Assembly: GCF_023653455.1 (NCBI RefSeq)
Contig: NZ_JAKEDR010000005.1
Span: forward strand, 1 to 45,523
Length of the DNA stretch: 45,523 nucleotides
Direction of reading: 5' to 3'
DNA from: Paraclostridium ghonii
Lineage (GTDB): Bacteria; Bacillota; Clostridia; Peptostreptococcales; Peptostreptococcaceae
Positions 1 through 8,870 of the stretch are shown here, piece after piece (position 1 is the stretch's first letter; each line of letters starts with the position of its first letter). The notes below the pieces were generated by a model. The model saw only the letters and a list, made by a program, of their open reading frames with translations, searched no databases and was not told the origin of the DNA. A program made the translations under genes and the position numbers.

Positions 1-50
<50 letters not shown>

Positions 51-206
51 AATTTAAAAAGTTGTCCATCGCTCAGCTAATCATTATCTGAATATCTGGC
101 TTGGTTGTTTGTTGTTTAATTCTTTAAAAAGAATTTATATAATTAACCTACTGTTTAATTTTCAAAGTTCTTAATTTATTTTGCCCTTTTCTTAAGGACA
201 AGTAAT
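51..206 (-). other. rRNA operon leader region
   Basis: This is the transcribed leader between the rRNA promoter and 16S. It has no ORF. It includes a GAACTTTGAAAA-type stretch (151-170), which resembles the boxA-like antitermination sequences of Firmicute rrn leaders, and an 8-bp inverted repeat (118-125 / 128-135). The promoter and 16S placement are secure; the antitermination role is inferred from resemblance. Confidence 0.5.
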
Positions 207-235
207 ACTATACCATCTTAATTTAATGAGGTCAA
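207..235 (-). promoter_or_regulatory. rRNA operon promoter
   Basis: Read on the minus strand: -35 TTGACC (230-235), a 17-nt spacer, and -10 TATAGT (207-212) preceded by TGG, an extended -10. The start would be near base 200, about 150 nt upstream of mature 16S. The sequence upstream (236-275) is strongly A/T-rich, as expected of an UP element at an rrn promoter. Confidence 0.85.
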
Positions 236-276
236 TACTTTTTCCAAATTTTATTTCATTTTTTTATTTTTTACAT

Positions 277-315
277 AAAAAATAACTTATATATTTAAAT
301 ACATAAGTCATTTTT
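277..315 (-). terminator. terminator after cwlD
   Basis: A 13-bp hairpin (arms 278-290 and 303-315, one G-U in the RNA, 12-nt loop) lies just past the cwlD stop codon. In the minus-strand RNA the distal arm ends in a run of six U. It separates cwlD from the rRNA promoter. The stem is A/U-rich, so strength is uncertain. Confidence 0.6.
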
Positions 316-327
316 ACTAATTTAAAT

Positions 328-1044
328 TTAATTATGTACGTTTGTTCCAAAATACTTTTGAATCCCTGCATATATAGACCAAGCTATCTTCTCTTGATAC
401 TTTTCATCTCTTAATAATGTAGATTCTTCTTGATTGGATAAAAAACCACACTCTATCAATACTGAAGGTATCTCATTATCTTTTAATAAATAAATATCCT
501 TACTTGGCTTAACTTCTCTTTGATTTGTTTTATCTACTACTCTCTTTAATTCATCTTGGATAAACTTTGATAATAATTTACTATCATCTTGTCCTTGAGG
601 ATAAAAAGTTTGAGCCCCATAATATTTACTTTGTTCAAACTTATTCAAATGTATAGATACGAAAGCATCTACTCCTGACTCATCAATCATTTTTTTCCTA
701 TTTTTAAGATTCTCATTATATTTTTGTCTAGTTGTTTTACCAGGGCTTTCTTCATACAAACTAACATCATCTTCCCTAGTTAATAACACTAAACACCCAC
801 TTGATTCTAGCAATTCTCTCAGTTTTAATGTTATTTGTAAGTTTATATCTTTTTCCTCTAGTGACTTATCATCACTTAAAGCTCCTGGGTCTATACCCCC
901 ATGTCCTGCATCCAATAAAATAACTTTATTTGTTACAGGCATATATGTCATAATATCTTGTGAATTTTTTTTGACTTCAAATATAAATATAGCCAAGAAA
1001 CATAAAAGAGCTCCAATTAAACTTACATGCTTAATATATTTCAT
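328..1044 (-). CDS. cwlD: N-acetylmuramoyl-L-alanine amidase CwlD
   Basis: Germination-specific amidase (Amidase_3 family), 238 aa. It removes the peptide side chain from muramic acid so that muramic-delta-lactam can form in spore cortex. One hydrophobic segment (about residues 8-23) serves as a signal or membrane anchor, placing the enzyme outside the membrane. Zinc and catalytic residues of the family are visible: His48 in DAGHGG, Glu64 in the EKDIN motif, His132 in SIHLN and Glu198 in LIECGF. The start is ATG with a GGGGTGAT ribosome site. It follows the rpsI terminator, so it probably has its own (sporulation) promoter, which I could not identify. Its position between rpsI and an rRNA operon matches my memory of C. 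difficile. Confidence 0.93.
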   Translation of the reverse strand: MKYIKHVSLIGALLCFLAIFIFEVKKNSQDIMTYMPVTNKVILLDAGHGGIDPGALSDDKSLEEKDINLQITLKLRELLESSGCLVLLTREDDVSLYEESPGKTTRQKYNENLKNRKKMIDESGVDAFVSIHLNKFEQSKYYGAQTFYPQGQDDSKLLSKFIQDELKRVVDKTNQREVKPSKDIYLLKDNEIPSVLIECGFLSNQEESTLLRDEKYQEKIAWSIYAGIQKYFGTNVHN

Positions 1045-1068
1045 ATAATATCACCCCATATATTATAT

Positions 1069-1100
1069 AAAAAAAGACTTTGGAATATACCAAAGTCTTT
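1069..1100 (-). terminator. terminator after rpsI
   Basis: Perfect 11-bp stem (1073-1083 with 1090-1100, loop AATATA) followed in the RNA by a seven-U tract starting inside the stem. It closes the rplM-rpsI unit, 16 nt beyond the rpsI stop. Confidence 0.88.
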
Positions 1101-1116
1101 GAGTAAACATATATAA

Positions 1117-1509
1117 TTATCTCTTTGAGAATTGTGGAGCTCTTCTTGCTGCCTTTAATCCGTATTTCTTTCTTTCCTTCATTCTAGCATCTCTAGTTAA
1201 GAAACCTTCTTTCTTTAAAGCTGGTCTTAACTCAGCATCTACTGTTAATAAAGCTCTAGATATACCATGTCTTATAGCTCCAGCTTGTCCAGTGAATCCT
1301 CCACCTTCAACTTTTACTATAATGTCATATTTGTTTTCAGTTTCTGTTAAAACTAATGGTTGTTTAACATCTCTTATTAAAGTTTCATAGTTGAAGTATT
1401 CTTCAACTTTTCTTCCATTTACTATTATATTTCCTTCACCTGCAACTAATCTTACTCTTGCTACAGAGTGCTTTCTTCTTCCTGTTCCGTAGTATTGAAC
1501 GTTAGCCAT
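1117..1509 (-). CDS. rpsI: 30S ribosomal protein S9
   Basis: S9, 130 aa, a head protein of the small subunit whose C-terminal tail reaches the P-site tRNA. The family hallmarks are present: [16 protein letters not shown] at the N-terminus, [19 protein letters not shown] in the middle, and the basic C-terminus ending in QFSKR. Start ATG with GGAGGAG upstream. It lies 28 nt after rplM in the conserved rplM-rpsI pair and is closed by the terminator that follows. Confidence 0.99.
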   Translation of the reverse strand: MANVQYYGTGRRKHSVARVRLVAGEGNIIVNGRKVEEYFNYETLIRDVKQPLVLTETENKYDIIVKVEGGGFTGQAGAIRHGISRALLTVDAELRPALKKEGFLTRDARMKERKKYGLKAARRAPQFSKR

Positions 1510-1537
1510 GATAAACTCCTCCTTTCACCCGTTATGA

Positions 1538-1969
1538 TTATTTAAAGTTTAAAACTTCTGGATTTTGAGCTTCGTGTCCGTGGTTTGGTCCAGCAAATAC
1601 TCTTAATCTAGTCATCATTCTGCTTCTTAATTTGTTCTTACATAACATACCGCTAACAGCATGCATAACAACCTCTTCAGGTTTCTTTTCCATCATTTCT
1701 CTATAAGTTATTTCCTTTAATCCACCTACATATCCAGTGTGGTATCTGTACATCTTTTGATCTAATTTCTTTCCTGTTAAAACTACTTTATCAGCATTTA
1801 CAACAACAACGAAATCTCCACCATCAACGTGAGGAGTAAAAGTTGGTTTATGCTTTCCTCTTAATATTGTAGCTATTTCTGTAGCCATACGACCTAATGT
1901 TTTTCCTTCAGCATCAACTACGTACCATTTTCTTTGTACGTCAGCTGGCTTAGCTATATAACTTTTCAT
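1538..1969 (-). CDS. rplM: 50S ribosomal protein L13
   Basis: L13, 143 aa, an early-assembling large-subunit protein. Recognised from [16 protein letters not shown] near residues 15-30, [22 protein letters not shown] and [16 protein letters not shown] at the end. First gene of the rplM-rpsI unit. It has its own sigma-A promoter and a structured leader of about 80 nt (1970-2052), as expected for L13 autoregulation. The ATG is preceded by GGAGGGACTTGTA; this ribosome site overlaps one of the alternative leader pairings. Confidence 0.99.
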   Translation of the reverse strand: MKSYIAKPADVQRKWYVVDAEGKTLGRMATEIATILRGKHKPTFTPHVDGGDFVVVVNADKVVLTGKKLDQKMYRYHTGYVGGLKEITYREMMEKKPEEVVMHAVSGMLCKNKLRSRMMTRLRVFAGPNHGHEAQNPEVLNFK

Positions 1970-2052
1970 TACAAGTCCCTCCTTATCTTATTTCCATATG
2001 ATATTTTACCGTCTATGTCAAGTCCGGGGCAAGTGGACTTATTAACACACTC
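1970..2052 (-). promoter_or_regulatory. probable L13 leader (ribosomal protein autoregulatory RNA)
   Basis: 5' UTR of rplM. In the RNA, AAGUCC (2035-2040) can pair with GGACUU at 2020-2025 to make a local hairpin, or with a second GGACUU at 1973-1978 that abuts the ribosome site. L13 leaders are known upstream of rplM in Firmicutes (Rfam has such a family). Position and structure fit, but I have not aligned it to that model. The switch between pairings is my inference. Confidence 0.6.
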
Positions 2053-2058
2053 TTGTAT

Positions 2059-2087
2059 ATTTTAATACATGCACCCTAGTGTGTCAA
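2059..2087 (-). promoter_or_regulatory. promoter of rplM-rpsI
   Basis: -35 TTGACA (2082-2087), 17-nt spacer, -10 TAAAAT (2059-2064) on the minus strand, immediately after the truA stop codon. A near-consensus sigma-A promoter that lets rplM-rpsI be transcribed apart from the ecf-truA genes upstream. Confidence 0.85.
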
Positions 2088-2088
2088 G

Positions 2089-2820
2089 CTAATAATCAAC
2101 TTTTTTGAGAAATAATCCATGTGCTGGCGCTGTATGACCAGCCTCTGATCTCAATTTTGATTCTATTATACTCAACATACTTTTATCTATCCTTCCTCTA
2201 GCAATATCAACTAAAGTCCCAACTATGATTCTTACCATGTTATATAAAAATCCATTACCTTCAATTTCAATAACTATTAAATCTTCGTGCCTTGAAATTT
2301 CTATATCATAAATAGTTCTTACTGTATTTTTCACGCTTGATCCAGGGCTCATAAACCCTTTAAAGTCATACGTTCCAACTAAAGACTTAGCTTCTTTTTT
2401 CATTTTTTCAAAATCTAAATCATATTTTACAAAATAAGAAATATCACTATATATAGGGCTTTTATATTGGCTATTATATATAATATACCTATATCTCTTT
2501 CCTTTAGACAAATATCTAGAATGAAAACCTAAATCTACCTCTTCTGCATTTATTATAACTATGTCTTTAGGCAACTTAGAGTTTAATGCCTTAGGTATTT
2601 TTTCAATAGGTATATTAGAATTTGTATTGAAATTTGCAACTTGTCCTAACGCATGAACTCCTGCGTCTGTTCTTCCAGACCCATTTATCTTTACAATTTC
2701 ATTTGTTATATCTTTTATTGCCTGTTCAATATTACCTTCAATCCCTAATGAATTATTTTGTTTTTGCCATCCACAATATTTTTTACCATTATATTGAATA
2801 GTTAATTTTATATTTCTCAT
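2089..2820 (-). CDS. truA: tRNA pseudouridine(38-40) synthase TruA
   Basis: Converts uridines 38-40 of the tRNA anticodon arm to pseudouridine. 243 aa, normal for the family. The catalytic aspartate is Asp52 in GSGRTDAGVHALGQ; the N-terminal YNGKKYCGWQ and C-terminal FLYNMVRIIVGTLVDIARGR segments are also typical. Start ATG with GAGGT. It follows ecfT by 11 nt and is the last gene of the ecfA1-ecfA2-ecfT-truA unit, a common arrangement in Firmicutes with no obvious functional link. Confidence 0.98.
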   Translation of the reverse strand: MRNIKLTIQYNGKKYCGWQKQNNSLGIEGNIEQAIKDITNEIVKINGSGRTDAGVHALGQVANFNTNSNIPIEKIPKALNSKLPKDIVIINAEEVDLGFHSRYLSKGKRYRYIIYNSQYKSPIYSDISYFVKYDLDFEKMKKEAKSLVGTYDFKGFMSPGSSVKNTVRTIYDIEISRHEDLIVIEIEGNGFLYNMVRIIVGTLVDIARGRIDKSMLSIIESKLRSEAGHTAPAHGLFLKKVDY

Positions 2821-2831
2821 ATTTTACCTCT

Positions 2832-3629
2832 TTATATAAATCTAGCAAATAATATAATCCCTAAGTATAAAAATTGTATAGCATATGCTATATAATCAGC
2901 CTTATTCATTATACACTCTTTCATTTTAGTTCTATTATCTCCACCCCTATAACATCTAGCCTCCATAGCCATTGCTAACTCATCAGCTCTTCTAAAAGCA
3001 CTAATAAATAAAGGGATAAGTAAAGGAACTAAATTCTTAGCTCTATTAATTATATTTTTACTTTCAAAATCAGCTCCTCTAGACATCTGAGCTTTCATTA
3101 TTTTATCTGTTTCATCTAATAAAGTAGGTATAAATCTTAACGCTATTGTCATCATCATAGCTAACTCATGTACTGGAAATCCTATTTTTCTCAATGGATT
3201 TAATAATCTTTCTATCCCATCTGTAAGTTCTATTGGTGATGTAGTAAGTGTTAAAAGGGATGTCCCTACAACTAAAAATATAAGTCTTAATGCCATAAAT
3301 ATAGCCTGATTTAATCCTTGTTGTGTTATTTTTATAAATCCAAAAGACCATATTAAATCTCCTGGTATAAAAAATACATTAATTACAAATGTAAATATTA
3401 TAATCCACTTTAGAGGTTTTAACCCTTTCATAATGAACTTACCTGGTATTTTAGACAAGTTTATTAAAGCAATCAAGCTTACTACCACTATTAAATATGG
3501 CCAAAATTTATTTATTATAAACAAAGATATCATAAATATAAATGTTGCTATAAGCTTAACTCTAGCATCTAATTTATGAATAATTGAGTTCGTAGGATAA
3601 TATTGACCTATTGTTATATCTTTTAACAT
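2832..3629 (-). CDS. ecfT: ECF transporter transmembrane subunit EcfT
   Basis: Membrane scaffold (CbiQ family) of an energy-coupling-factor transporter; it holds the two ATPases and exchanges vitamin- or metal-binding S components. 265 aa with several hydrophobic segments (about residues 25-60, 70-90, 105-130, 240-265). The coupling helices carry the expected Arg-containing motifs, AQMSRGADF and [14 protein letters not shown]. Start ATG with GAGAGGTAAGG; it overlaps the end of ecfA2 by 7 nt, implying translational coupling. No S component is encoded here, so this looks like the shared (group II) energising module. Confidence 0.96.
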   Translation of the reverse strand: MLKDITIGQYYPTNSIIHKLDARVKLIATFIFMISLFIINKFWPYLIVVVSLIALINLSKIPGKFIMKGLKPLKWIIIFTFVINVFFIPGDLIWSFGFIKITQQGLNQAIFMALRLIFLVVGTSLLTLTTSPIELTDGIERLLNPLRKIGFPVHELAMMMTIALRFIPTLLDETDKIMKAQMSRGADFESKNIINRAKNLVPLLIPLFISAFRRADELAMAMEARCYRGGDNRTKMKECIMNKADYIAYAIQFLYLGIILFARFI

Positions 3630-4489
3630 TTTCCCTTACCTCTCATAACTCTTATTATTTCACTTTTAATTTCTTCTATTGTAATTGCATCTTCTTTTAT
3701 ATTAAACCCATTTTCTTTTAACTTTATAGATAATTCTAATACTTGAGGTATATCTAATCCTATCTCTTTAAGTCTACTAGAATGATTCTTAAATACATCC
3801 CTTGTAGGTCCCATAAATTCAATTTTTCCTGCATTCATAACTATTATAGTCTTTACTAGTTTAGCCATATCATCCATACTATGAGAAGATAATATAATAG
3901 TCATTTTTTTATCCTCATGTAAAGTTCTTATTAATTTAAAAATTTCATCTCTACCTTTTGGGTCCAAGCCAGCTGTGGGTTCATCTAATATTAAAACCTC
4001 TGGGTTCATAGCTATAACTCCAGCTATTGCAACTCTTCTTTTTTGTCCCCCTGATAGTTCAAAAGGAGATTTGTCTTTAAATCCATCATAATCCAGTCCA
4101 ACAGCTTCCATAGATGCTTTAATCCTATTATTTATCTCAGCTTCTCCTAAACCCAAATTTGAAGGTCCAAAGGCAATATCCTTTTCAATTGTCTCTTCAA
4201 ACAATTGGTATTCTGGATATTGGAACACAACTCCTACTTTCTTTCTTATTTCAGTTAAATTTAAATCCTTATCAGTTATATTAAATCCATTTATTAAAAT
4301 TATGCCTGATGAAGGTTTAAGAATACCATTTAAATGCTGAATTAAAGTAGATTTGCCAGAACCTGTATGTCCTATTAGTCCTACAAAATCACCATCTTTA
4401 ATCTCTAGTGTTATATCATCTAAAGCCCTACTTTCAAATGGTAATCCTTCATTGTATATATGAGTTAAATTTTCTATTACAATTGACAT
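3623..4489 (-). CDS. ecfA2: ECF transporter ATP-binding subunit EcfA2
   Basis: ABC ATPase of 288 aa. Walker [10 protein letters not shown] (about residues 40-48), Q-loop [12 protein letters not shown], signature [13 protein letters not shown], Walker [13 protein letters not shown] and the H-loop SSHSMDD are all intact. It pairs with EcfA1 to drive substrate release through EcfT. Start ATG with a GGTGGTGA ribosome site. It overlaps ecfA1 by 13 nt and ecfT by 7 nt. Formerly annotated as cobalt transporter CbiO; the substrate depends on unlinked S components. Confidence 0.96.
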   Translation of the reverse strand: MSIVIENLTHIYNEGLPFESRALDDITLEIKDGDFVGLIGHTGSGKSTLIQHLNGILKPSSGIILINGFNITDKDLNLTEIRKKVGVVFQYPEYQLFEETIEKDIAFGPSNLGLGEAEINNRIKASMEAVGLDYDGFKDKSPFELSGGQKRRVAIAGVIAMNPEVLILDEPTAGLDPKGRDEIFKLIRTLHEDKKMTIILSSHSMDDMAKLVKTIIVMNAGKIEFMGPTRDVFKNHSSRLKEIGLDIPQVLELSIKLKENGFNIKEDAITIEEIKSEIIRVMRGKGKC

Positions 4490-5316
4490 AGTTTCACCAC
4501 CATCTCATCTACAGTTAGTATGTCTCCATCTATATCTATACCTTCTTCTTTAAGCGCTTTGCTTAGTTCAGTCATATAAGGAACATCTAGGCCTATATTT
4601 TTTAATCTTTCCACTTGAGAAAATACCTCTTTAGGAGTTCCCTCTAATACTTTTCTTCCTTTTTCCATAACAACCACTCTATCTGCATCAACTGCTTCTT
4701 CCATAAAATGAGTTATGTGCATTATACTGATATTTTCTTCTTTATTTAATCTCTTTATAGTTTTCATTACTTCTTTTCTTCCAGATGGATCTAACATCGC
4801 TGTAGCCTCATCAAATATTATACATTTAGGTTTCATAGCTATTATACCTGCTATTGCAACTCTTTGTTTTTGCCCTCCTGATAATAAGTGTGGTTGTCTA
4901 TCTCTCATTTCATACATACCTACACTTTTAAGAGATTCTTCTACTCTTTTTCTTATCTCAGGTGGATCTATTCCTAAATTTTCAGGTCCAAATGCAACAT
5001 CTTCTTCTACTATAGTGGCTACAATTTGGTTATCTGGGTTTTGAAAAACCATCCCAGCAGTTTGTCTAATATCCCACAGCTTATCTTCTTCCTTTGTATT
5101 TAACCCATTTATATATATACTCCCACTAGTTGGCATAAGAATTGCATTTAAATTTTTAGAAAGAGTTGACTTCCCAGATCCATTATGACCTATAACTACA
5201 ACAAATTCACCTTGTTTAACATGTAAACTTAATTTATCTATGGCTTTAAATTTAGTATCCTCTGTTATATATTCAAACGAAATATCTTCAACACTTACTA
5301 TGTCCTTATCTTCCAT
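4477..5316 (-). CDS. ecfA1: ECF transporter ATP-binding subunit EcfA1
   Basis: First gene of the ECF module, 279 aa. Walker [10 protein letters not shown] (43-51), Q-loop [20 protein letters not shown], signature [13 protein letters not shown], Walker [13 protein letters not shown] and H-loop ITHFMEEA identify a complete ABC ATPase of the EcfA type. Start ATG with AAAGGAG. Upstream lie the rplQ terminator and a promoter enclosed in a long inverted repeat (5346-5395), suggesting the module is regulated separately from the ribosomal genes. Confidence 0.96.
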   Translation of the reverse strand: MEDKDIVSVEDISFEYITEDTKFKAIDKLSLHVKQGEFVVVIGHNGSGKSTLSKNLNAILMPTSGSIYINGLNTKEEDKLWDIRQTAGMVFQNPDNQIVATIVEEDVAFGPENLGIDPPEIRKRVEESLKSVGMYEMRDRQPHLLSGGQKQRVAIAGIIAMKPKCIIFDEATAMLDPSGRKEVMKTIKRLNKEENISIMHITHFMEEAVDADRVVVMEKGRKVLEGTPKEVFSQVERLKNIGLDVPYMTELSKALKEEGIDIDGDILTVDEMVVKLCQL

Positions 5317-5345
5317 ACATTTTTCTCCTTTTATTAGTAGTGCTA

Positions 5346-5395
5346 TTAATTTACAATTTCTATTGTATTATACCATAATTTAAATTGTAAATTAA
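5346..5395 (-). promoter_or_regulatory. ecfA1 promoter within a 14-bp inverted repeat
   Basis: A perfect extended -10 (TGG TATAAT, hexamer 5367-5372) lies between two perfect 14-bp arms, TTAATTTACAATTT (5346-5359) and its complement (5382-5395). The -35 region is poor, which is consistent with reliance on the extended -10. Only one arm would be transcribed, so the repeat looks like a protein operator rather than an RNA hairpin. The regulator is unknown. Confidence 0.6.
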
Positions 5396-5453
5396 CACAA
5401 AAATCTCAGTGAAACATATGTATGATAACTTAAAATACAATTTTCTAAGAATT

Positions 5454-5486
5454 AAAAAAGGACTAGGCATAAGCCTAATCCTTTTT
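5454..5486 (-). terminator. terminator after rplQ
   Basis: A 14-bp stem (5455-5468 with 5473-5486, loop ATAA, one G-U in the RNA) with a U tract lies 4 nt past the rplQ stop. It ends the S10-spc-alpha super-operon. Confidence 0.9.
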
Positions 5487-5490
5487 TATA

Positions 5491-5832
5491 CTATACTAAT
5501 TCTATTAGAGCCATTTCAGCAGCGTCGCCTCTTCTTGGTCCTATTTTTATTATTCTAGTGTATCCACCGTTTCTCTCTGCATATTTTGGAGCTATATCAG
5601 TGAATAAGTTGTTAACCACTGTTTCATCTAAAACATAAGCTAAAACTTGTCTTCTAGCATGAAGATCTCCTCTTTTAGCAAGAGTTATCATCTTTTCTGC
5701 CATTCTACGAGTTTCTTTTGCTCTAGTAACTGTAGTTTCTATTTTTCCATTTCTTAGTAAGTCTGTCACTAAGTTTCTTAACATAAGATTTCTGTGAGCA
5801 GTTACACGTCCTAATTTACGGTACTTAGCCAT
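5491..5832 (-). CDS. rplQ: 50S ribosomal protein L17
   Basis: L17, 113 aa, near the peptide exit tunnel. Recognised from [23 protein letters not shown] at the start, [19 protein letters not shown], and the C-terminal [24 protein letters not shown]. Start ATG with GGAGGG, 19 nt after rpoA, as in the conserved alpha operon. Last gene before the terminator at 5454-5486. Confidence 0.99.
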   Translation of the reverse strand: MAKYRKLGRVTAHRNLMLRNLVTDLLRNGKIETTVTRAKETRRMAEKMITLAKRGDLHARRQVLAYVLDETVVNNLFTDIAPKYAERNGGYTRIIKIGPRRGDAAEMALIELV

Positions 5833-5851
5833 GCTTATCCCTCCTTTGCGC

Positions 5852-6799
5852 TTACTCTTCGCTTGGTTTAAGATTTAATCCAAGTTCTTCTAACTTTTGG
5901 ATAACTTCTTCTAATGACTTTTTACCTAAGTTTCTAACTTTCATCATATCTTCTTCAGATCTATTAGCTAATTCTTCAACTGTATTTATTCCCGCTCTCT
6001 TTAAACAGTTGTAAGATCTAACTGATAAGTCAAGTTCTTCGATAGTCATCTCAAGAACTTTTTCTTTTTGATCTTCTTCTTTTTCTACCATTATTTCAAC
6101 ATTGCTTACATGCTCTGTTAAATCTATGAATAGGTTAAGATGTTCAACTAGAACCTTAGCTGCAAGTGATATTCCTTCTTGAGGATTTATACTTCCATTA
6201 GTCCAAACTTCAAGTATTAATTTATCGTAATCTGATTTTTGACCAACTCTAGTATTTTCTACATGGTAGCTAACTTTTTCAACAGGAGTATATATTGAGT
6301 CTACAGGAAGAACTCCTATAGGCATATGCTCTGTTTTATTGTCTTCAGAAGATACATATCCTCTTCCTTTGTTAACAGATATTTCCATATTAAGTTTAGA
6401 GTTATCATCTAGCGTAGCTATATATAAATCTTTGCTTATTATTTCAACATCTGGAGGACATATTATGTCAGCTCCTGTTACTGTGCATGGTCCTTGTGCT
6501 TCTATTTTAAGTGTTCTACTTCCTTCACCATCTATAGTAGCTGATAATTCTTTTAATGCTAATATTATTTCTGTAACGTCTTCTTTAACACCAGAAACTG
6601 TTGAGAATTCATGAAGAACTCCATCTACTCTTATAGAGTTAACAGCTACTCCTGGTAAAGAAGATAATAATATTCTTCTTAATGCATTACCTATAGTTAT
6701 TCCATATCCTCTTTCTAGAGGCTCTATAACGAATTTACCATACCTATGGTCTTCGCTAATTTCAATTATATCTACTCTTGGTTTTTCTATTTCTATCAT
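5852..6799 (-). CDS. rpoA: DNA-directed RNA polymerase subunit alpha
   Basis: Alpha subunit, 315 aa from the chosen ATG. The N-terminal domain (to about 230) dimerises and assembles beta and beta' ([30 protein letters not shown]). A linker rich in Glu/Lys (EEDQKEK) leads to the C-terminal domain (about 245-315; [33 protein letters not shown]), which contacts UP elements and activators. Reading could extend two codons to a TTG at 6805, but GGAGGG spacing favours the ATG at 6799. Lies between rpsD and rplQ in the classic order. Confidence 0.98.
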   Translation of the reverse strand: MIEIEKPRVDIIEISEDHRYGKFVIEPLERGYGITIGNALRRILLSSLPGVAVNSIRVDGVLHEFSTVSGVKEDVTEIILALKELSATIDGEGSRTLKIEAQGPCTVTGADIICPPDVEIISKDLYIATLDDNSKLNMEISVNKGRGYVSSEDNKTEHMPIGVLPVDSIYTPVEKVSYHVENTRVGQKSDYDKLILEVWTNGSINPQEGISLAAKVLVEHLNLFIDLTEHVSNVEIMVEKEEDQKEKVLEMTIEELDLSVRSYNCLKRAGINTVEELANRSEEDMMKVRNLGKKSLEEVIQKLEELGLNLKPSEE

Positions 6800-6876
6800 G
6801 GACAAAACCCTCCTTAAAATTTATTAATCCACTGAGGGTAAACAAAATCTTAAAATATTTTTTATAACTATACTTA

Positions 6877-7500
6877 TTACTTAGAGTAAAGCTCTATTAT
6901 TAAGTGTTCAGCTATTTCAAGATCTATATCTTCTCTTACTGGATTAGCAACAACAGAAGCTGTCATGTTCTCTAAGCTAGCATCTAACCATTTAGGAGCT
7001 GTTCTTGAGCTATTTTCAACTAATCCTTTGAATTTTGCAGAAGATTTAGATGTTTCTTTAACAGTTATAACATCTCCATTAGCAACTGTTAAAGAAGGTA
7101 TATCTACCTTATGTCCGTTTAAAGTGAAATGACCGTGTCTTACTAATTGTCTAGCTTCTTTTCTAGAAGATGCTAATCCCATTCTGTAAACTACATTGTC
7201 TAATCTTCTTTCTAATAAGCTTAATAAGTTTTCCCCTGTTATACCAGGCATATTTTCAGCACGCTCGTATAAATTTCTGAATTGAGTTTCTAAAACTCCG
7301 TATATTCTCTTAACTTTTTGTTTTTCTCTTAATTGTAATCCATAGTTAGAAACTTTCTTTCTTCCTTGTCCATGTTGTCCTGGAGCATAGTTTCTCTTAA
7401 CTATAGCACATTTGTCAGTATAACATCTGTCACCTTTAAGGAATAACTTCATTCCTTCTCTACGACATTGTCTACATGATGCACCTGTATATCTTGCCAT
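6877..7500 (-). CDS. rpsD: 30S ribosomal protein S4 (zinc form)
   Basis: S4, 207 aa, a primary 16S binder that nucleates the 5' domain. Zinc-type N-terminus with Cys9, Cys12, Cys26 and Cys31, followed by [13 protein letters not shown]; the S4 RNA-binding domain ([30 protein letters not shown]) spans about 95-160. Unlike Bacillus, where rpsD is elsewhere, here it sits between rpsK and rpoA. Start ATG with AGGAGGTG. S4 often represses its own operon, but I see no clear leader structure in front. Confidence 0.98.
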   Translation of the reverse strand: MARYTGASCRQCRREGMKLFLKGDRCYTDKCAIVKRNYAPGQHGQGRKKVSNYGLQLREKQKVKRIYGVLETQFRNLYERAENMPGITGENLLSLLERRLDNVVYRMGLASSRKEARQLVRHGHFTLNGHKVDIPSLTVANGDVITVKETSKSSAKFKGLVENSSRTAPKWLDASLENMTASVVANPVREDIDLEIAEHLIIELYSK

Positions 7501-7517
7501 TAATTACACCTCCTATA

Positions 7518-7916
7518 TTACACTCTTCTTCTTTTTGGTGGTCTACATCCGTTGTGTGGTATTGGAGTAACGTCTTTTATCATAGTTACTTCTAATCCAG
7601 TTGCTTGTAAAGCTCTTATAGCAGCTTCTCTACCAGAACCTGGTCCTTTTACGAAAACTTCTACAGTCTTTAATCCGTGTTCCATTGCAGCTTTAGCAGC
7701 AGTTTCAGCAGCCATTTGAGATGCAAATGGAGTTGCTTTTCTTGATCCTTTGAATCCTAATTGTCCAGAACTTGCCCAAGATAATGCGTTACCATGAACG
7801 TCTGTTAAAGTTATTATAGTATTGTTAAAAGTTGATTGTATATGAGCATGTCCACGTTCTATGTTTTTACGCTCTCTTCTTCTAACACGTGTAACTTTCT
7901 TTTTTGGTTTAGCCAT
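7518..7916 (-). CDS. rpsK: 30S ribosomal protein S11
   Basis: S11, 132 aa, a platform protein near the mRNA exit. Typical motifs: [43 protein letters not shown], and the conserved C-terminus [19 protein letters not shown] with [16 protein letters not shown]. Start ATG with GGAGGG. It lies between rpsM and rpsD with short spacers, co-transcribed in the alpha operon. Confidence 0.99.
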   Translation of the reverse strand: MAKPKKKVTRVRRRERKNIERGHAHIQSTFNNTIITLTDVHGNALSWASSGQLGFKGSRKATPFASQMAAETAAKAAMEHGLKTVEVFVKGPGSGREAAIRALQATGLEVTMIKDVTPIPHNGCRPPKRRRV

Positions 7917-7940
7917 TATTCTTCCCTCCTCTTCTAACTA

Positions 7941-8312
7941 TTACTTCTTCTTCTTACGAGATACAGTTTTTCTAGGACCTTTTCTAGTTCTAGCGTTAGT
8001 CTTAGTTTTTTGCCCTCTTACAGGAAGACCTTTAGCATGTCTCATACCTCTGTAACATTTTATATCTCTTAATCTCTTTATGTTTAAAGCTATTTCTCTT
8101 CTTAAATCTCCTTCAACTAAGAAATCATTATCTATTATCTTTCTTAAGTTATTAACTTGATCTTCAGATAAATCTTTGATTCTTACGTTAGGATCTATGT
8201 CAGCTTTAGCTAATATTTCGTTAGCAGTTGCCTTACCTATACCGTAGATATATGTTAAGCCTATTTCTGCTCTTTTTTCTCTAGGTAAATCTACCCCAGC
8301 TATTCTTGCCAT
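7941..8312 (-). CDS. rpsM: 30S ribosomal protein S13
   Basis: S13, 123 aa, a head protein contacting 5S/L5 bridges and the P-site tRNA. Begins [26 protein letters not shown] and ends in the basic tail with [15 protein letters not shown] residues. An upstream in-frame GTG at 8321 lies inside the AGGAGGTG ribosome site, so the ATG at 8312 is the true start. A 166-nt gap separates it from rpmJ, unusually long for this cluster, and contains a palindromic -10-like element (8438-8454). Confidence 0.98.
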   Translation of the reverse strand: MARIAGVDLPREKRAEIGLTYIYGIGKATANEILAKADIDPNVRIKDLSEDQVNNLRKIIDNDFLVEGDLRREIALNIKRLRDIKCYRGMRHAKGLPVRGQKTKTNARTRKGPRKTVSRKKKK

Positions 8313-8437
8313 ACTTTGCACCTCCTACAACTTAACTTTTTTAACTTTTTTCACGATTAAATTTTCTTAAATAATAAGTGAATTCCGATTCATGTTTATA
8401 TAAAACCCAAAAAAAGTTTGTTAATTATCACAATATG

Positions 8438-8454
8438 ATATTATACTATAATAT
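8438..8454 (-). promoter_or_regulatory. 17-bp palindrome with -10 box upstream of rpsM
   Basis: ATATTATA-C-TATAATAT is a perfect 8-1-8 palindrome in the rpmJ-rpsM gap. It contains TATAAT on the minus strand; no good -35 is found 16-18 nt upstream. It could be a weak internal promoter for the alpha operon, an operator, or chance in A/T-rich DNA. The remainder of 8313-8478 shows no ORF. Confidence 0.3.
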
Positions 8455-8478
8455 TTAACAAAATGCTAGCACAATTTA

Positions 8479-8610
<132 letters not shown>

Positions 8611-8624
8611 CTAGCATTGATAGT

Positions 8625-8843
8625 CTACTTCTTACGCCAAGTAATTCTTCCTCTTGTAAGGTCATATGGAGAAAGTTCAACATTAACTTTATCTCCTTCA
8701 AGAATCCTTATAAAGTTCATTCTTAGCTTTCCAGAAATGTGACATAAAACTTCATGCCCGTTTTCTAGTTTAACTTTGAACATGGCATTAGGTAAAGCTT
8801 CTAATACTGTACCTTCGATTTCTATAACATCTTTTTTGGCCAT
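8625..8843 (-). CDS. infA: translation initiation factor IF-1
   Basis: 72 aa, a single OB-fold (S1-like) domain: [40 protein letters not shown] and the C-terminal [13 protein letters not shown] are near consensus. IF-1 occupies the ribosomal A site during initiation. Start ATG; upstream GGAGGTTTGGTTA supplies the ribosome site. Lies between the KOW-protein gene and rpmJ. Confidence 0.99.
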   Translation of the reverse strand: MAKKDVIEIEGTVLEALPNAMFKVKLENGHEVLCHISGKLRMNFIRILEGDKVNVELSPYDLTRGRITWRKK

Positions 8844-8870
8844 TAACTAACCAAACCTCCATTCAATAAG

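Noticed and set aside
118..135. 8-bp inverted repeat in the rRNA leader as a terminator
   Set aside because: A/T-only stem with a 2-nt centre, no U tract beyond it, and inside a leader that must be read through.
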